A DNA stretch of 64,000 nt from Ruania rhizosphaerae (GTDB lineage Bacteria > Actinomycetota > Actinomycetes > Actinomycetales > Beutenbergiaceae): assembly GCF_009805705.1 (NCBI RefSeq), contig NZ_VSMB01000008.1, forward strand, positions 1 through 64,000, written 5' to 3'. Below the pieces are notes generated by a model, which searched no databases, was not told the origin of the DNA, and saw only the letters and a list, made by a program, of their open reading frames with translations. Of the stretch, positions 49,661 to 59,875 are shown piece by piece. Position numbers and translations under genes: made by a program. Position 1 is the stretch's first letter. Every line of letters starts with the position of its first letter.

Positions 49661-50602
49661 CTATCCCTGCCCTGGGAAGGGCTGGGAGAGATCCGGGGGA
49701 GCCACGCGCGCCGCGGCTCGGGCATGGTCCAGCAGTCCCAACCGGTCCTCCGGATCGGCGGAGGGGATCTGCGCCAGCCATCCGGGCATCAGGTCCGCCC
49801 GCCAGGCGGCCATGTCCGCCTGCAGATCCCCGACGGCGTAGCTCACCTCCCGTGGATCGTCCGAGGTGCCGTCGAGGCCGGCAGCGACCGCCACCTGCTC
49901 GGCCAGGTCCCGGTCGGAGATCGCCTGAGCAGCGGCTCGTGCCCGCGCGTCCCCGGTGCTGCGTGCTGCGATCGTCTCACCGGCGTACGCCAGGGCGTCC
50001 AGCGTGCGGCACAGCCCGGCCGCAGCCTCGGTGACGGTGGCAGGCATCTGCGGGGCAGGGTCGGCCAGCCCGGGATCGAGATCGAGCATCTCGGCGAGCG
50101 TCGCCGCCGCAGCTTCCCGCTGGACGACGATCCCGCTCAGCAGTGCGGCGAGATCCCCGTCCACGGCAGGTTCGGCGACGGCCTCGCGGGCCGTCGCTGC
50201 CGAGTCGACGAGGGCGGTGAGCACGTCGGCCGGCCGGGCATCGTCGGGGACGTCGAGACCAGGGACGGACGGGCTGGGGTTCTCGGGGCGCGCAGGGGCA
50301 CGCCAGACCCCACCGAGGGCCTCGAGCTGAGCCTGAGCCGAGGTGCCGATTCCGGCCACGAGAGCGGATGTCTCCTCGTCGGGTGCTGACGCGAGACCGG
50401 CCAACTCCGCGAGCTGCGCACTGGCGATCGCGGCGTCCTGGCGCACCTGCTCCGCCGCGTCGGGGCTGGGCACCGGATCCGGAGGAACGTCGAGCCGGAT
50501 CGCGCAGCCACCCAGGAGGACCAGGACCGCCGTCAGCCAGAGCGTCAGCCGTCCCGTCCGTCGTCGTCGCCCGCGCGGCGGGCCAGGGATGTGTCGGTCC
50601 AC
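49661..50602 (-). CDS. DUF4439-like lipoprotein
   Basis: A 313-residue predicted lipoprotein. Basic residues (RGRRRRTGR) precede a hydrophobic stretch ending in LVLLGGC, a lipobox whose Cys would be lipidated. The C-terminal half (about 170-310, from PAVDGDLAALLSG) is Ala/Glu/Asp-rich helical and resembles the ferritin-like DUF4439 domain found next to proS/rimP in actinobacteria. GTG 50602 is preferred: CACGAT is six bases upstream and an earlier start at 50680 would give a non-signal-like leader. It is divergent from rimP. Function unknown. Confidence 0.75.
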   Translation of the reverse strand: MDRHIPGPPRGRRRRTGRLTLWLTAVLVLLGGCAIRLDVPPDPVPSPDAAEQVRQDAAIASAQLAELAGLASAPDEETSALVAGIGTSAQAQLEALGGVWRAPARPENPSPSVPGLDVPDDARPADVLTALVDSAATAREAVAEPAVDGDLAALLSGIVVQREAAAATLAEMLDLDPGLADPAPQMPATVTEAAAGLCRTLDALAYAGETIAARSTGDARARAAAQAISDRDLAEQVAVAAGLDGTSDDPREVSYAVGDLQADMAAWRADLMPGWLAQIPSADPEDRLGLLDHARAAARVAPPDLSQPFPGQG

Positions 50603-50683
50603 GCGTTGATCGTGCCATGCCGGGCGCCTACCCTGGTCGAACCACACTGGACCAGCAGAACAACTGCACAAGGAGAACAACTG

Positions 50684-51178
50684 ATGAGCCCCTCACCTGG
50701 ACCGCACGTACTCGGCGAACAGTTGCACGAGGTGCTCGCCCCGGTCGTCTCCGGCGCGGGCCTCTACCTTGAGGGCGTGAGCGTCTCCGGTGCTGCCCGG
50801 CGCCGTGTGGTGCGCGTCACCGTAGACCTGCCGGACGGACCTGGCGGTGTGACGTCGGACTCGCTTGCGGACGTCTCGCGGGCCGTCTCGCAACGCCTGG
50901 ACGAGGTGGAGGATCTGCTTGCCGGTTCGTATCTGCTGGAGGTCACGACCCCTGGTGTGACGCGGCCGCTGACCGAACCGAGGCACTTCCGCCGGGCCGA
51001 GGGCCGGCTCGTGACGGTCGCCACCGGCGATCGGGAGGTGAGCGGGCGAGTGCTCGGGACGGATGGGCACGAGCTCACGCTGGCGACTGCATCGGGTACC
51101 GTCAGCCTGCCGCTGTCGGATGTGGTCCGTGGACGTATCGACGTCGAGCTGAACCGCGCCGGCGACGGCCAGGACTGA
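50684..51178 (+). CDS. rimP: Ribosome maturation factor RimP
   Basis: A 164-residue factor needed for 30S assembly (S12 loading). [22 protein letters not shown] and [21 protein letters not shown] are the two recognised segments: an alpha/beta N-terminal domain and an SH3-like C-terminal barrel. AAGGAGAAC lies upstream of the ATG at 50684. nusA follows after 11 bp, starting the conserved rimP-nusA-ylxR-infB-rbfA-truB series. Confidence 0.94.
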   Translation: MSPSPGPHVLGEQLHEVLAPVVSGAGLYLEGVSVSGAARRRVVRVTVDLPDGPGGVTSDSLADVSRAVSQRLDEVEDLLAGSYLLEVTTPGVTRPLTEPRHFRRAEGRLVTVATGDREVSGRVLGTDGHELTLATASGTVSLPLSDVVRGRIDVELNRAGDGQD

Positions 51179-51189
51179 GAGGACCGGGC

Positions 51190-52272
51190 ATGGACATCGA
51201 CATGGCGACTCTGCGGATGATCGAGCGTGAGCGCGACATCCCGCTGGATACGCTGGTGGCAGCGATCGAGCAAGCATTGCTCTCCGCCTACCACCGCACC
51301 GATGGCGCATGGACGAACGCTCGCGTGGAGCTGGACCGTAGGTCCGGTCACGTGACCGTCTACGCGCGTGAGGTTCTCGAGGACGAGGCGCCCGCGGAGG
51401 AGGTGCAGGTCGAGGGTGAGGCGGGCGAGCACGTGACGGTGACTCCGGGACCGCGGTTGGGCCCCGAGTTCGACGACACGCCGGAGAACTTCGGTCGGAT
51501 CGCGACCTCGACCGCCCGCCAGGTGATCATGCAGCGGCTTCGTGATGCCGAGGATGACCAGGTTCTGGGCCAGTTCCGCGGCAAGGAGGGTGACGTCGTC
51601 GCGGGGACCATCCAGCAGGGCCGGGACCCGCGTACGGTGCTGATCGATCTCGGCGGAGTGGAGGCCGTGCTCCCGGCCCATGAGCAAGTCCCGACCGAGA
51701 CGTACCGTCACGGAGAGCGGATCCGGGCGTACGTGCTGGAGGTCGCGCGCGGCTTCAAGGGGCCGTCGATCACGGTCTCGCGCACCCACCCCAACCTGGT
51801 CCGCCGGCTCTTCGCTCTCGAAGTCCCCGAGGTGGCCGACGGCAGTGTCGAGATCACGGCTCTCGCGCGTGAGAGCGGGCACCGCACGAAGATGGCCGTC
51901 CGCTCCACCGTGACGGGCCTCGGCGCGAAGGGCGCATGCATCGGACCGATGGGTCAGCGGGTGCGGGCTGTGATGGCCGAGTTGCGCGGAGAGAAGATCG
52001 ACATCGTCGACCACAGTGAGGACCCGGCGACGTTCGTAGCTCACGCGCTTTCCCCGGCGCGGGTGAGCAGTGTGGAGGTCGTCGACGCAGCGGCACGCTC
52101 GGCGCGTGTGGTCGTACCCGACTATCAACTCTCGCTGGCGATCGGCAAGGAGGGCCAGAACGCGCGCCTGGCCGCCAGGTTGACCGGTTGGAAGATCGAC
52201 ATCCGGCCCGACACCCTCCCTGACGGTGCCGACGCCGGGCCCGGCGCGACCGCCGTACCTGAAACGCAGTAG
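51190..52272 (+). CDS. nusA: Transcription termination/antitermination protein NusA
   Basis: A 360-residue RNA-polymerase-binding factor modulating pausing, termination and rRNA antitermination. The N-terminal domain (about 1-130) is followed by S1 ([23 protein letters not shown]), KH1 (with [18 protein letters not shown]) and KH2 ([20 protein letters not shown]). It lacks the C-terminal acidic repeats of E. coli NusA, normal for actinobacteria. GAGGA spaces the ATG at 51190. Confidence 0.96.
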   Translation: MDIDMATLRMIERERDIPLDTLVAAIEQALLSAYHRTDGAWTNARVELDRRSGHVTVYAREVLEDEAPAEEVQVEGEAGEHVTVTPGPRLGPEFDDTPENFGRIATSTARQVIMQRLRDAEDDQVLGQFRGKEGDVVAGTIQQGRDPRTVLIDLGGVEAVLPAHEQVPTETYRHGERIRAYVLEVARGFKGPSITVSRTHPNLVRRLFALEVPEVADGSVEITALARESGHRTKMAVRSTVTGLGAKGACIGPMGQRVRAVMAELRGEKIDIVDHSEDPATFVAHALSPARVSSVEVVDAAARSARVVVPDYQLSLAIGKEGQNARLAARLTGWKIDIRPDTLPDGADAGPGATAVPETQ

Positions 52273-52278
52273 TATAGT
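52273..52278 (+). promoter_or_regulatory. -10-like TATAGT between nusA and ylxR
   Basis: TATAGT directly follows the nusA stop and is one of the best -10 matches in the window; no fitting -35 is seen. It could give an additional transcript for ylxR-infB, 91 bp before ylxR. Confidence 0.35.
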
Positions 52279-52363
52279 TGGCTGGTGGGTCACGGCCCCG
52301 TCCATTCGTCCGCTTGCCAGCGGCGAGGTGCGGTCCAGGCACCGGTCAAGGGATTGCGAACGT

Positions 52364-52711
52364 ATGAATCACTCCCGAGGTCCTGTCCGCACGTGTGTCG
52401 GATGCCGAGGACGTGACTCCCGGTCCACCTTGGTTCGCCTGGTCGCGGACTCCTCCACCTCGGATCCGTCCGTTGTGGTGGATCCGAAGGCCAGCTCTCC
52501 AGGGCGGGGAGCCTGGGTGCATCCGCACCTGGACTGCCTGGACCGCGCCATCAGCCGACGAGCGATCGTCCGTGCCCTCCGGATCCCGGTCCGGGCTGAG
52601 CATGGGAAAGTGGTGGAGTGGTTCGACCGGTTTGTCCGCCGTGAACCGTTGATCATCGAACAAGAGAGCGGGTCAGAAGCCGATGGGCACCCGATGAGCA
52701 CCCAGCGATGA
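52364..52711 (+). CDS. ylxR: YlxR/RnpM family RNA-binding protein
   Basis: A 115-residue protein of the DUF448 family, always near nusA and infB. RTCVGCRGRDSRSTLVRLV and GRGAWVHPHLDCLDRAISR are the family core; in firmicutes the homologue RnpM binds and modulates RNase P. AAGGGA precedes the ATG by ten bases. The tail (SEADGHPMSTQR) is unconserved. Confidence 0.9.
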   Translation: MNHSRGPVRTCVGCRGRDSRSTLVRLVADSSTSDPSVVVDPKASSPGRGAWVHPHLDCLDRAISRRAIVRALRIPVRAEHGKVVEWFDRFVRREPLIIEQESGSEADGHPMSTQR

Positions 52712-52728
52712 GCACGCACCGCTAACGA

Positions 52729-52757
52729 CGGTCCGACCCCTGCCTCGGGACGGACCG
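52729..52757 (+). promoter_or_regulatory. Stem-loop in the infB leader
   Basis: CGGTCCG (52729-52735) and CGGACCG (52751-52757) pair perfectly, with CCC/GGG extending inside. The hairpin ends 13 bp before the infB GTG and next to its ribosome site (AGGAGAG). It might influence IF-2 translation or terminate upstream transcripts. Confidence 0.35.
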
Positions 52758-52770
52758 AGACAGGAGAGTT

Positions 52771-55701
52771 GTGGCAAAAGTCCGCGTTCACGAGCTCGCG
52801 AAAGAGCTCGGCGTCGACAGTAAGACCGTCCTGGCGAAGCTGAACGAGCTCGGTGAGTTCGTCAAGTCAGCCTCGTCCACTATCGAACCGCCGGTCCAGC
52901 GTCGTCTGCGCGAGGCGTTCCCGGAGACCGACTCCGCGGCGCCGGCACCGGCTAAGAAGGATGCTCCGGCTCGGCCCAAGTCGGCCACACCGAAGCCTCC
53001 GGCCAAGCCTGCACCGAAGGCTGAGCCAGCATCGCAGGCTGAGTCCGCACCCCAGGCTGAGCAGGCACCAGAGGAACCGGCACCGAAGCCTGAGACCGCG
53101 CCCGCTCCGGAGCCTGGCTCCGAATCGCGCCCGGCGTCCGAGGCTCCGCCGACCCCGAAGACCGCGGCGCCGACCCCGGCGGAAGCGGCAGCCAAGAAGC
53201 CGGCCGCACCGAAGCCCGGTGCACGTCCGGCTCCCAAGCCCGGCGGCACACGCCCCGGGAACAACCCGTTCGCGCCGTCGCAGGGCATGCCTCGCCCGGG
53301 CGGCCAGCGTGGCGAACGCAGCGATCGTGGTGAACGTAGCGATCGTCCGGGCCCACGTCCCGGTGGTCAGCGTTCCGGTGGTCCCGGTGCGCCGCGCCCC
53401 GGGAACAACCCGTTCGCGCCGTCGCAGGGCATGCCGCGTCCCGGTGGGAGCGGTGGCGCCCGCGGTAGCGGTGACCGTGCTGGTGGTAGCGCCAGCCCTC
53501 GCGGCGAGCGCCCAGCCCCCCGTCCGGGTGGTTCCGGTGGTCGCTCCGCCGCTCCAGCAGGACCAGGTGGGTCACGTCCGACGCCCGGGATGATGCCCGG
53601 TCGTAGCTCGGTCGGCCGGCCCGGCGCCCCCGCACGCGGTGGCGGCGGTGGCGGTGGCCGCGGCGGACGAGGCGGTCCCGGTGGCCCGGGCGGCCCCGGT
53701 GGTGGCGGCGGTTTCGGTGGCCGTCCCGGTGGCCGTCCCGGTGGCGGTGGCCGTGGTGGTCGCGGTGGCACTCAGGGCGCGTTCGGTCGCGCGGGTGGCC
53801 GTCCGGTCCGGGGGCGCAAGTCGAAGCGGGCGAAGCGTCAAGAGTTCGAGCAGCAGTCGGCACCGTCCATCGGCGGTGTGCAGGTCCCGCGCGGTGATGG
53901 CCGGACGGTCATCCGCATCCGCGCCGGTGCCTCGTTGTCCGACTTTGCCGACCGTATCGACGCCAACCCGGCGAGCCTGGTGACGGTGCTCTTCCACCTC
54001 GGTGAGATGGCGACCGCCACCCAGTCTCTCGACGAGGACACGTTCAAGTCACTGGGAGCCGAGCTCGGGTACGTCATCGAGATCGTCTCTCCCGAGGACG
54101 AGGACCGCGAGCTGCTCGAGTCCTTCGACATCGACCTCGCGGCCGAGGAGGCAGCGGAGTCCGACGAGGACTTGCAGGCGCGACCCCCGGTCGTCACCGT
54201 CATGGGCCACGTCGACCACGGTAAGACCCGCCTGCTGGACGCGATCCGTCGTACGGACGTCGTGGGCGGTGAGGCAGGTGGCATCACCCAGCACATCGGT
54301 GCCTACCAGGTCCACGCCGAGCATGAGGGCGACGATCGTGCCGTCACGTTCATCGACACACCGGGTCACGAGGCGTTCACCGCCATGCGTGCCCGTGGTG
54401 CCGACGTCACCGACATCGCCATCTTGGTGGTGGCGGCTGACGACGGCGTGATGCCCCAGACGATCGAGGCGCTCAACCACGCTCAGGCGGCGAACGTGCC
54501 GATCGTGGTGGCGGTCAACAAGGTGGACAAGCCGGACGCCAACCCCGCGAAGATCCGCCAGCAGCTGACCGAGTACGAGTTGATCGCCGAGGAGTATGGC
54601 GGCGAGACCATGTTCGTGGATGTCTCTGCCACCCAGGGCGAGGGGATCGACAACCTGCTCGAGGCGGTCCTGCTGACGGCGGACGCTGCGCTGGAGCTCA
54701 CCGCGAATCCCGACAAGGACGCGCGTGGTGTGGCGATCGAGGCCAACCTCGACAAGGGTCGAGGCGCTGTCGCCACGGTGCTGGTCCAGTCCGGCACGCT
54801 GCGTGTCGGGGACGCGATCGTCGCCGGTACTGCCCATGGACGCGTGCGAGCGATGTTCGACGAGCACGGCAAGACGGTGAAGGAGGCAGGTCCGGCCAAC
54901 CCGGTGCAGGTCCTGGGGCTGACATCCGTGCCACGCGCCGGTGACACCTTCCTCGTTGCGCCCGACGACCGCACTGCTCGGCAGATCGCGGACAAGCGGG
55001 AGGCCGCTGAACGCGCCGCGACCCTGGCCAAGCGCCGCAAGCGGATCTCGCTCGAAGAGTTCACCCAGGCGCTCGAGCAGGGCAAGGTCGATCACCTCAA
55101 CCTCGTCATCAAGGGTGACGTCTCGGGTGCCGTGGAGGCGCTCGAGGACGCGCTGCTCAAGGTCGACGTGGGCGAGGAGGTCGCGCTGCGGATCATCCAC
55201 CGCGGGGTGGGTGCGATCACGCAGAACGACGTCAACCTTGCCACGGTGGACAACGCCGTCATCATCGGCTTCAATGTGCGACCCGCCGAGCGAGTCACGC
55301 AGATGGCCGATCGTGAAGGTGTGGAGATCAAGTACTACTCGGTCATCTACCAGGCGATCGACGATGTCGAGGCCGCACTCAAGGGCATGCTCAAGCCCGA
55401 GTACGAGGAGGTCCAGCTGGGCACCGCGGAGGTCCGCCAGGTGTTCCGATCCTCGAAGGCGGGCAACATCGCCGGTTCGATCGTGCGTTCTGGGCTCATC
55501 CGGCGCAACGCGAAGGCCCGGTTGCTGCGTGATGGCGTGGTCATCTCCGACGACCTGGCGATCCAGTCGCTGCGTCGCGAGAAGGACGACGTCACGGAGG
55601 TCCGCGACGGTTTCGAGTGCGGTATCGGGCTCGGAGCCAAGGACGTCCGTGAGGGTGACATCATCGAGACCTTCGAGATGCAGGAGAAGCCCCGCTCCTG
55701 A
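52771..55701 (+). CDS. infB: Translation initiation factor IF-2
   Basis: A 976-residue GTPase that positions initiator tRNA on the ribosome. Residues 1-about 55 are the IF2 N-terminal helical domain ([19 protein letters not shown]). About 60-360 is a Pro/Ala/Lys- then Gly/Arg/Pro-rich low-complexity region, much longer than the E. coli counterpart but usual in actinobacteria. The core follows: [16 protein letters not shown] (G1, about 478), [13 protein letters not shown], then the beta barrels and tRNA-binding domain 4. GTG 52771 has AGGAGAG just upstream. Confidence 0.97.
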   Translation: MAKVRVHELAKELGVDSKTVLAKLNELGEFVKSASSTIEPPVQRRLREAFPETDSAAPAPAKKDAPARPKSATPKPPAKPAPKAEPASQAESAPQAEQAPEEPAPKPETAPAPEPGSESRPASEAPPTPKTAAPTPAEAAAKKPAAPKPGARPAPKPGGTRPGNNPFAPSQGMPRPGGQRGERSDRGERSDRPGPRPGGQRSGGPGAPRPGNNPFAPSQGMPRPGGSGGARGSGDRAGGSASPRGERPAPRPGGSGGRSAAPAGPGGSRPTPGMMPGRSSVGRPGAPARGGGGGGGRGGRGGPGGPGGPGGGGGFGGRPGGRPGGGGRGGRGGTQGAFGRAGGRPVRGRKSKRAKRQEFEQQSAPSIGGVQVPRGDGRTVIRIRAGASLSDFADRIDANPASLVTVLFHLGEMATATQSLDEDTFKSLGAELGYVIEIVSPEDEDRELLESFDIDLAAEEAAESDEDLQARPPVVTVMGHVDHGKTRLLDAIRRTDVVGGEAGGITQHIGAYQVHAEHEGDDRAVTFIDTPGHEAFTAMRARGADVTDIAILVVAADDGVMPQTIEALNHAQAANVPIVVAVNKVDKPDANPAKIRQQLTEYELIAEEYGGETMFVDVSATQGEGIDNLLEAVLLTADAALELTANPDKDARGVAIEANLDKGRGAVATVLVQSGTLRVGDAIVAGTAHGRVRAMFDEHGKTVKEAGPANPVQVLGLTSVPRAGDTFLVAPDDRTARQIADKREAAERAATLAKRRKRISLEEFTQALEQGKVDHLNLVIKGDVSGAVEALEDALLKVDVGEEVALRIIHRGVGAITQNDVNLATVDNAVIIGFNVRPAERVTQMADREGVEIKYYSVIYQAIDDVEAALKGMLKPEYEEVQLGTAEVRQVFRSSKAGNIAGSIVRSGLIRRNAKARLLRDGVVISDDLAIQSLRREKDDVTEVRDGFECGIGLGAKDVREGDIIETFEMQEKPRS
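53251..53435 (+). repeat. 41-bp direct repeat in infB
   Basis: An identical 41-bp stretch occurs at 53251-53291 and 53395-53435, 144 bp (48 codons) apart, encoding [14 protein letters not shown] twice. The surrounding GGRG/RPGG codons are also quasi-repetitive. In-frame spacing indicates a duplication within the disordered region. Confidence 0.8.
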
Positions 55702-55710
55702 CGGGTACCG

Positions 55711-55755
55711 GCGAGGGCCGGGGGCGGCTGGACGACGGCTGCGCCCGGCCCTCGC
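55711..55755 (+). terminator. Hairpin after infB
   Basis: GCGAGGGCCGGG (55711-55722) and CCCGGCCCTCGC (55744-55755) form a perfect 12-bp stem around 21 bases, ten bp after the infB stop and before rbfA. No T-tract. Terminator or processing site dividing infB from rbfA-truB. Confidence 0.6.
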
Positions 55756-55809
55756 AGTCTGCCGCGACGTGGCATGCTGGGGGAACGGACAAGAAGACGA
55801 GGACACATC

Positions 55810-56310
55810 ATGGCGGACAGAGCACGGGCCCGGAAGCTGGCGGATGCGATCCAGCAGATCGTCGCGACCATGCTCGACACCCGTATCAAGGATCCTCGGC
55901 TGGGGTTCGTGACCGTCACCGATGTGCGCGTGACCGGTGATCTGCAGCACGCGACGATCTTCTACACGGTGCTCGGCAGCGACGAGGAACGGGCAGGGAG
56001 TGCTGCGGCGCTCGCGTCCGCCAAGGGTGTCATCCGTTCCGAGGTCGGGCGCCGTACCGGAGTGCGCCTGACCCCCACACTGGAGTTCGTCCCGGACGCC
56101 GTCCCGGAGACGGCCGCACACCTGGAGGAGGCGTTGCGCAGCGCCGCCGCCCGGGATGCCGAGCTGGCGCAGCTGCGCGAGAACGCGCAGTATGCCGGGG
56201 ATGCGGATCCGTACCGCACCCATGAGGACGCTGATGGGGCGGATGAGATCGGCGCAGCCACGGCAGACCCCGCCGGTACGACCGGCGAGGAGCCCGGACG
56301 TAGCCGATGA
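55810..56310 (+). CDS. rbfA: Ribosome-binding factor A
   Basis: A 166-residue KH-like protein needed for 16S 5'-end processing and cold adaptation. [41 protein letters not shown] and [16 protein letters not shown] span the family domain (1-about 115); the acidic tail of about 45 residues is typical of actinobacteria. ATG 55810 follows GAGGAC; ATG-like start 55774 lies upstream of this site. It overlaps truB by ATGA. Confidence 0.95.
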   Translation: MADRARARKLADAIQQIVATMLDTRIKDPRLGFVTVTDVRVTGDLQHATIFYTVLGSDEERAGSAAALASAKGVIRSEVGRRTGVRLTPTLEFVPDAVPETAAHLEEALRSAAARDAELAQLRENAQYAGDADPYRTHEDADGADEIGAATADPAGTTGEEPGRSR

Positions 56311-57203
56311 GCGACGGTCTCGTCCTGGTCGACAAGCCGGCCGGCTGGACCAGCCACGATGTCGTGGCACGTGCGAGGCGGCTACTGGCCACTCGCAAGA
56401 TCGGTCACGCGGGAACGCTGGACCCGATGGCCACTGGTCTGCTCGTGCTCGGCGTCAACCGGGCCACCCGGCTGCTCACGTACCTGGTGGGCGCCGAGAA
56501 GGAGTACGTCACCACGATCCGTCTCGGCCAGGAGACGGTCACCGATGACGCTGAGGGCGAGGTCATCCGTACTCCGGGTATCGGCGCTGACGCAGGCTCC
56601 GCCGTCAGAGGTGGCCTGGAGGAGGCGGTGGCGGCACTCACCGGTGCCATCGAGCAGATCCCGAGCTCTGTCAGCGCCATCAAAGTGGACGGTCAGCGCT
56701 CCTACGCCCGGGTACGCAGCGGGGAGGACGTGAAGCTGGCGCCGCGAGCGGTGACCGTACACACCTTCGACGTGACCGGCGTTCGCCCGGCCCACGCCGA
56801 CGACGGCACCGAGGTGCTCGACGTCGACGCACGTGTGTCCTGCTCATCGGGGACCTACGTTCGCGCCCTCGCGCGCGATCTCGGGCATGCACTCGGCACA
56901 GGAGGGCATCTGACCGCACTGCGACGTACCAGGGTCGGCCCCTTCGATGTGGCCACGGCCGAACGCCTCGAGGCGTCGACCACGACCTTGAGCGTCCTCG
57001 ACGTCAGCGCGGTGCTCCGGGTGGCCTTCCCGGTCCGGCACCTGTCGGTGGAGGAGGCGCGTGAGATCCGGTTCGGCCGCCGCATCCCTCCGACAGGGAC
57101 GGATGGGGTGACTGCGGCGCTCGCTCCGGACGGCCGAGGGATCGCTCTGCTGCAGGACGAGGCAGGCCGGGCGCGCCCGGTGCTCGTTCTCGACCCGGCT
57201 TGA
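56307..57203 (+). CDS. truB: tRNA pseudouridine(55) synthase TruB
   Basis: A 298-residue enzyme isomerising U55 in the T-loop of tRNAs. [20 protein letters not shown] opens the family; [19 protein letters not shown] has catalytic Asp39; [21 protein letters not shown] is the second signature. The C-terminal about 70 residues form the actinobacterial TruB_C/PUA-like domain. In many actinobacteria ribF follows directly; here an aldo/keto reductase lies between. Confidence 0.96.
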   Translation: MSDGLVLVDKPAGWTSHDVVARARRLLATRKIGHAGTLDPMATGLLVLGVNRATRLLTYLVGAEKEYVTTIRLGQETVTDDAEGEVIRTPGIGADAGSAVRGGLEEAVAALTGAIEQIPSSVSAIKVDGQRSYARVRSGEDVKLAPRAVTVHTFDVTGVRPAHADDGTEVLDVDARVSCSSGTYVRALARDLGHALGTGGHLTALRRTRVGPFDVATAERLEASTTTLSVLDVSAVLRVAFPVRHLSVEEAREIRFGRRIPPTGTDGVTAALAPDGRGIALLQDEAGRARPVLVLDPA

Positions 57204-57244
57204 CCGGCACGGTTCGGGACGGCGAAGCCCAGTAGGCTGGTTCC

Positions 57245-58198
57245 ATGCCCACACCTTCCGACCTCGTCAGCGACCTGCGCCCCCTCGGGCGGACCGGGAT
57301 CTCCGTCAGCCCGCTCACACTCGGTACCTCGGGTATGGGTTCCGGGGTCGAGCCGGGCAGCCCGGCTGAACGGGACGCCGTCGAGCTCGCGACTGCGATG
57401 CTGCACGGTCCCGCGGCCGTGGTCGACACCTCGAACGTCTACGGCGGCGGCAACAGTGAGCGCATCCTCGGGCTCGCACTACGGGAGTCCGGGATCGCGC
57501 CGGGCCGGCAGATCGTGACCAAGGTCGATGCCGACCCCGAGACCGGTGCGTTCGACCGCGACCGGGTGCTGCGCTCCTACGACGAGAGCCTGGCTCGGCT
57601 CGGTGTGGACCGGGTGAGTCTGCTGCACCTGCACGACCCGTACCGGATCGACTTCACCGAGGCGATGGGCCCTCAGGGTGCGGTTGCCGGTCTGCTGGAG
57701 CTGCGGGAGTCCGGGGCCGTGGATGCGATCGGTATCGCCGCCGGGAAGGTCTCGGTGGTGGGGCGCTACGTCGAGAGCGACTGCTTCGATGTGCTGCTGA
57801 CCCACAACCGCTTCACCCTCGTCGAACGGCGGGCCATGACGCTGCTCGAGGCCGCCCGGCAGCGGAAGATGGGCGTCTTCAACGCGGCGCCCTTCGGCGG
57901 CTCGTTGCTGGCCCGCGGTTCGGCGAGCGGCGGTACGTACGCCTACCGCCCCGCCCCGCCCGAGCTCGTCGCGCGGGTCCGGCAGCTGGAGCAGATCTGT
58001 GCGTCCCACGGGATCGACCTGGCGACGGCGGCCCTGCAGTTCTCGCTTCGGTCACCGCTGGTGGACTCCACCGTCGTGGGCATCTCGCGACCGGAGCGGA
58101 TCGCAGACCTGGAGCGACGGCGGGCCGTGCAGGTGCCGGACGAGCTCTGGGATGCCATCGACGACCTGGGTGTTCCGCCGTCGGTGGTCGAGGACTGA
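57245..58198 (+). CDS. Aldo/keto reductase
   Basis: A 317-residue NAD(P)-dependent oxidoreductase (TIM barrel). DTSNVYGGGNSERILG carries the catalytic Tyr and Asp; TKVDADPE, LLHLHDPYRIDF (catalytic His) and the C-terminal STVVGISRPERIADLE NADP site follow. It resembles the D-threo-aldose/L-fucose dehydrogenase branch, but substrate is unproven. TAGGCT (57233-57238) stands six bases before the ATG with no ribosome site, i.e. its own leaderless promoter. It interrupts the truB-ribF neighbourhood. Confidence 0.9.
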   Translation: MPTPSDLVSDLRPLGRTGISVSPLTLGTSGMGSGVEPGSPAERDAVELATAMLHGPAAVVDTSNVYGGGNSERILGLALRESGIAPGRQIVTKVDADPETGAFDRDRVLRSYDESLARLGVDRVSLLHLHDPYRIDFTEAMGPQGAVAGLLELRESGAVDAIGIAAGKVSVVGRYVESDCFDVLLTHNRFTLVERRAMTLLEAARQRKMGVFNAAPFGGSLLARGSASGGTYAYRPAPPELVARVRQLEQICASHGIDLATAALQFSLRSPLVDSTVVGISRPERIADLERRRAVQVPDELWDAIDDLGVPPSVVED

Positions 58199-58285
58199 CC
58201 CTCCTCGCCGCGGGGCCGGAGCTCGCTGAACTCGCGGGCAGGTGGCACGCTGGGAGGCGCTGCGGGTGAGCCTGCAGCACATGCA

Positions 58286-58302
58286 TGACGTCGACGACGT
58301 CA
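58286..58302. promoter_or_regulatory. Inverted repeat in the ribF upstream region
   Basis: TGACGTC-GAC-GACGTCA, 7-bp arms, lies 29-45 bp before ribF in the 132-bp gap after the aldo/keto reductase. Possible operator; no regulator family can be assigned. No FMN riboswitch features are recognisable there. Confidence 0.3.
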
Positions 58303-58330
58303 CTCACGGCATCGAAGAGATGGGACTCGA

Positions 58331-59329
58331 GTGGAGCGGTGGTATGGGATCGATCAGGTCCCCGCTGATCTGACCGCGAGTGTGGTCACGATCGGGAACT
58401 TCGACGGAGTTCATCTCGGCCACCGGGCCGTGCTCGCCGACGTCGTCGACACCGCTCATGCCCTCGGGTGCCAGTCGGTGGCGGTTACTTTCGATCCGCA
58501 CCCGGCGGCCGTGCACCGGCCGCAGGAGGCGCCTGAGCTGCTCACCGGTCTCGCGGACCGGCTGGATCTACTTGCTGAGACCGGACTCGATGCCACTCTG
58601 GTGATCGCCTACACCGCCGGCTTCGCTGCGCAGTCCCCTGAGGAGTTCGCGCGGCGTACCCTCGTCGACGCGCTCCGGGTCCGCCGGGTGGTGGTCGGCG
58701 AGGATGTGCGCTTCGGACGTGACAACAGTGGCGACCGGACGACGATGGTTCAGCTGGGTGAGCGGCTCGGCTTCTCGGTCCAGCTCGTCAAGGACGTCTC
58801 CGCTGTGGGCGATCGACGCTGGTCTTCCACCTGGGTGCGTGAACTGCTGGCGGCCGGCGACTGTGCCGGAGCCTCGGCGGTGCTCGGCCGCCCTCACCGC
58901 ATGCGTGGCAGCGTCGTCCACGGCGAGGCGCGCGGGCGTCAGCTCGGGTTCCCGACGGCGAACCTTGCGACCGACGCGACCGGTACCGTCCCCGCCGACG
59001 GCGTCTATGCGGGCTGGCTGCTGTGGGATCCCCGGCATCTGCAGGCGGCTCAACCCCATCGGCTTCCCGCCGCGATCTCCATCGGTACCAACCCGACGTT
59101 CGACGGCACCGTGCGCCAGGTGGAGGCGCACGTCCTCGGCCGGCGCGACCTGGATCTCTACGACGAGGAGGTCGTCGTCGAGTTCGTGAGACGTCTGCGT
59201 CCCACGGTCCGGTTCGAGGGCTTCGAAGCGCTCGTGGAGCAGATGCGGCGGGACGTGGTCGAGGCGGCCGATGTGCTTGACGTCCCACGTCCGGAACTCC
59301 TTCCGGCAGTGCCCGGGGTGATACCCTGA
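58331..59329 (+). CDS. ribF: Bifunctional riboflavin kinase/FAD synthetase
   Basis: A 332-residue enzyme making FMN and FAD. The N-terminal adenylyltransferase (about 1-190) has [14 protein letters not shown] and [11 protein letters not shown] nucleotide motifs; the riboflavin kinase domain has [13 protein letters not shown] and the following GVYAGWLL, with [12 protein letters not shown] 58331 gives the usual start ([11 protein letters not shown]). rpsO begins 90 bp after its stop. Confidence 0.96.
   Translation: MERWYGIDQVPADLTASVVTIGNFDGVHLGHRAVLADVVDTAHALGCQSVAVTFDPHPAAVHRPQEAPELLTGLADRLDLLAETGLDATLVIAYTAGFAAQSPEEFARRTLVDALRVRRVVVGEDVRFGRDNSGDRTTMVQLGERLGFSVQLVKDVSAVGDRRWSSTWVRELLAAGDCAGASAVLGRPHRMRGSVVHGEARGRQLGFPTANLATDATGTVPADGVYAGWLLWDPRHLQAAQPHRLPAAISIGTNPTFDGTVRQVEAHVLGRRDLDLYDEEVVVEFVRRLRPTVRFEGFEALVEQMRRDVVEAADVLDVPRPELLPAVPGVIP
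59322..59327 (+). promoter_or_regulatory. Candidate rpsO -10 element
   Basis: TACCCT in the last ribF codons, 92 bp before rpsO, resembles the -10-like hexamers in this window and could start rpsO-pnp transcription. No -35 stands out. Confidence 0.3.
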
Positions 59330-59418
59330 CCTTGCCGTCAGATCGGCCGCGGATGTGTCATGCCCGGGTGGACATGCCCCGGTGCTCCGCGCAACGAGTG
59401 AATTACGAAGGAGATCCT

Positions 59419-59688
59419 GTGGCCCTGGAGCCGGACGTCAAGAAGCAGATCATCACCGAGTACGCCACGCATGAGGGCGACACAGGTTCCCCCGAGGTCC
59501 AGATCGCGCTGCTGACGCGGCGCATCAGCGACCTCACCGAGCACTTCAAGGAGCACAAGCACGACCACCACTCCCGTCGTGGTCTGTTGTTGCTGGTCGG
59601 TCAGCGCCGCCGGCTCCTCGGATACCTGCGCAGCGTCGAGATCGAGCGCTATCGCTCGCTGATCGAACGTCTCGGCATCCGCCGCTGA
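59419..59688 (+). CDS. rpsO: 30S ribosomal protein S15
   Basis: The 89-residue protein, exactly the standard length, binds the central domain of 16S r[43 protein letters not shown] and [13 protein letters not shown] are canonical. GTG 59419 sits behind AAGGAGAT, the best ribosome site in this stretch. rpsO-pnp is a conserved pair; a hairpin separates them. Confidence 0.98.
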   Translation: MALEPDVKKQIITEYATHEGDTGSPEVQIALLTRRISDLTEHFKEHKHDHHSRRGLLLLVGQRRRLLGYLRSVEIERYRSLIERLGIRR

Positions 59689-59696
59689 TTCCTGGA

Positions 59697-59725
59697 CCGG
59701 CTCGGGCCCCTAGGGTCCGGGCCGG
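59697..59725 (+). terminator. Hairpin between rpsO and pnp
   Basis: Bases 59697-59709 and 59713-59725 pair over 13 bp (two G-T wobbles) around CTA, eight bp after the rpsO stop. In E. coli and Streptomyces this interval carries a terminator and RNase III sites through which PNPase autoregulates; the same role is plausible here. Confidence 0.55.
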
Positions 59726-59875
59726 TCGCACGTCCGGGCCGGTGGTCCGGACCGACAACTGCATCACCGACGTACACACCCGGGTTCGCTGGTCCTCGGT
59801 AGTGGCTTCCGGACTGACGGTCCGTGAGCCTCGATCGATGACCGCCGGGCCCTTCACCACAGAAGGAGGGCACCC

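Noticed and set aside
53220-53800. Repeat-rich DNA that might suggest a CRISPR or satellite
   Set aside because: Repeats are codon-level Gly/Arg/Pro runs inside infB with preserved frame; no spacers.
54049-56370. 773-codon minus-strand frame over infB-rbfA
   Set aside because: Shadow of IF-2 and RbfA; composition is typical of antisense translation.
58199-58330. FMN riboswitch before ribF
   Set aside because: No conserved FMN-aptamer strings seen; only a short inverted repeat is present.
58266-58373. 35-codon ORF between the aldo/keto reductase and ribF
   Set aside because: Overlaps the ribF start out of frame, has no ribosome site or family; more likely part of the upstream control region.
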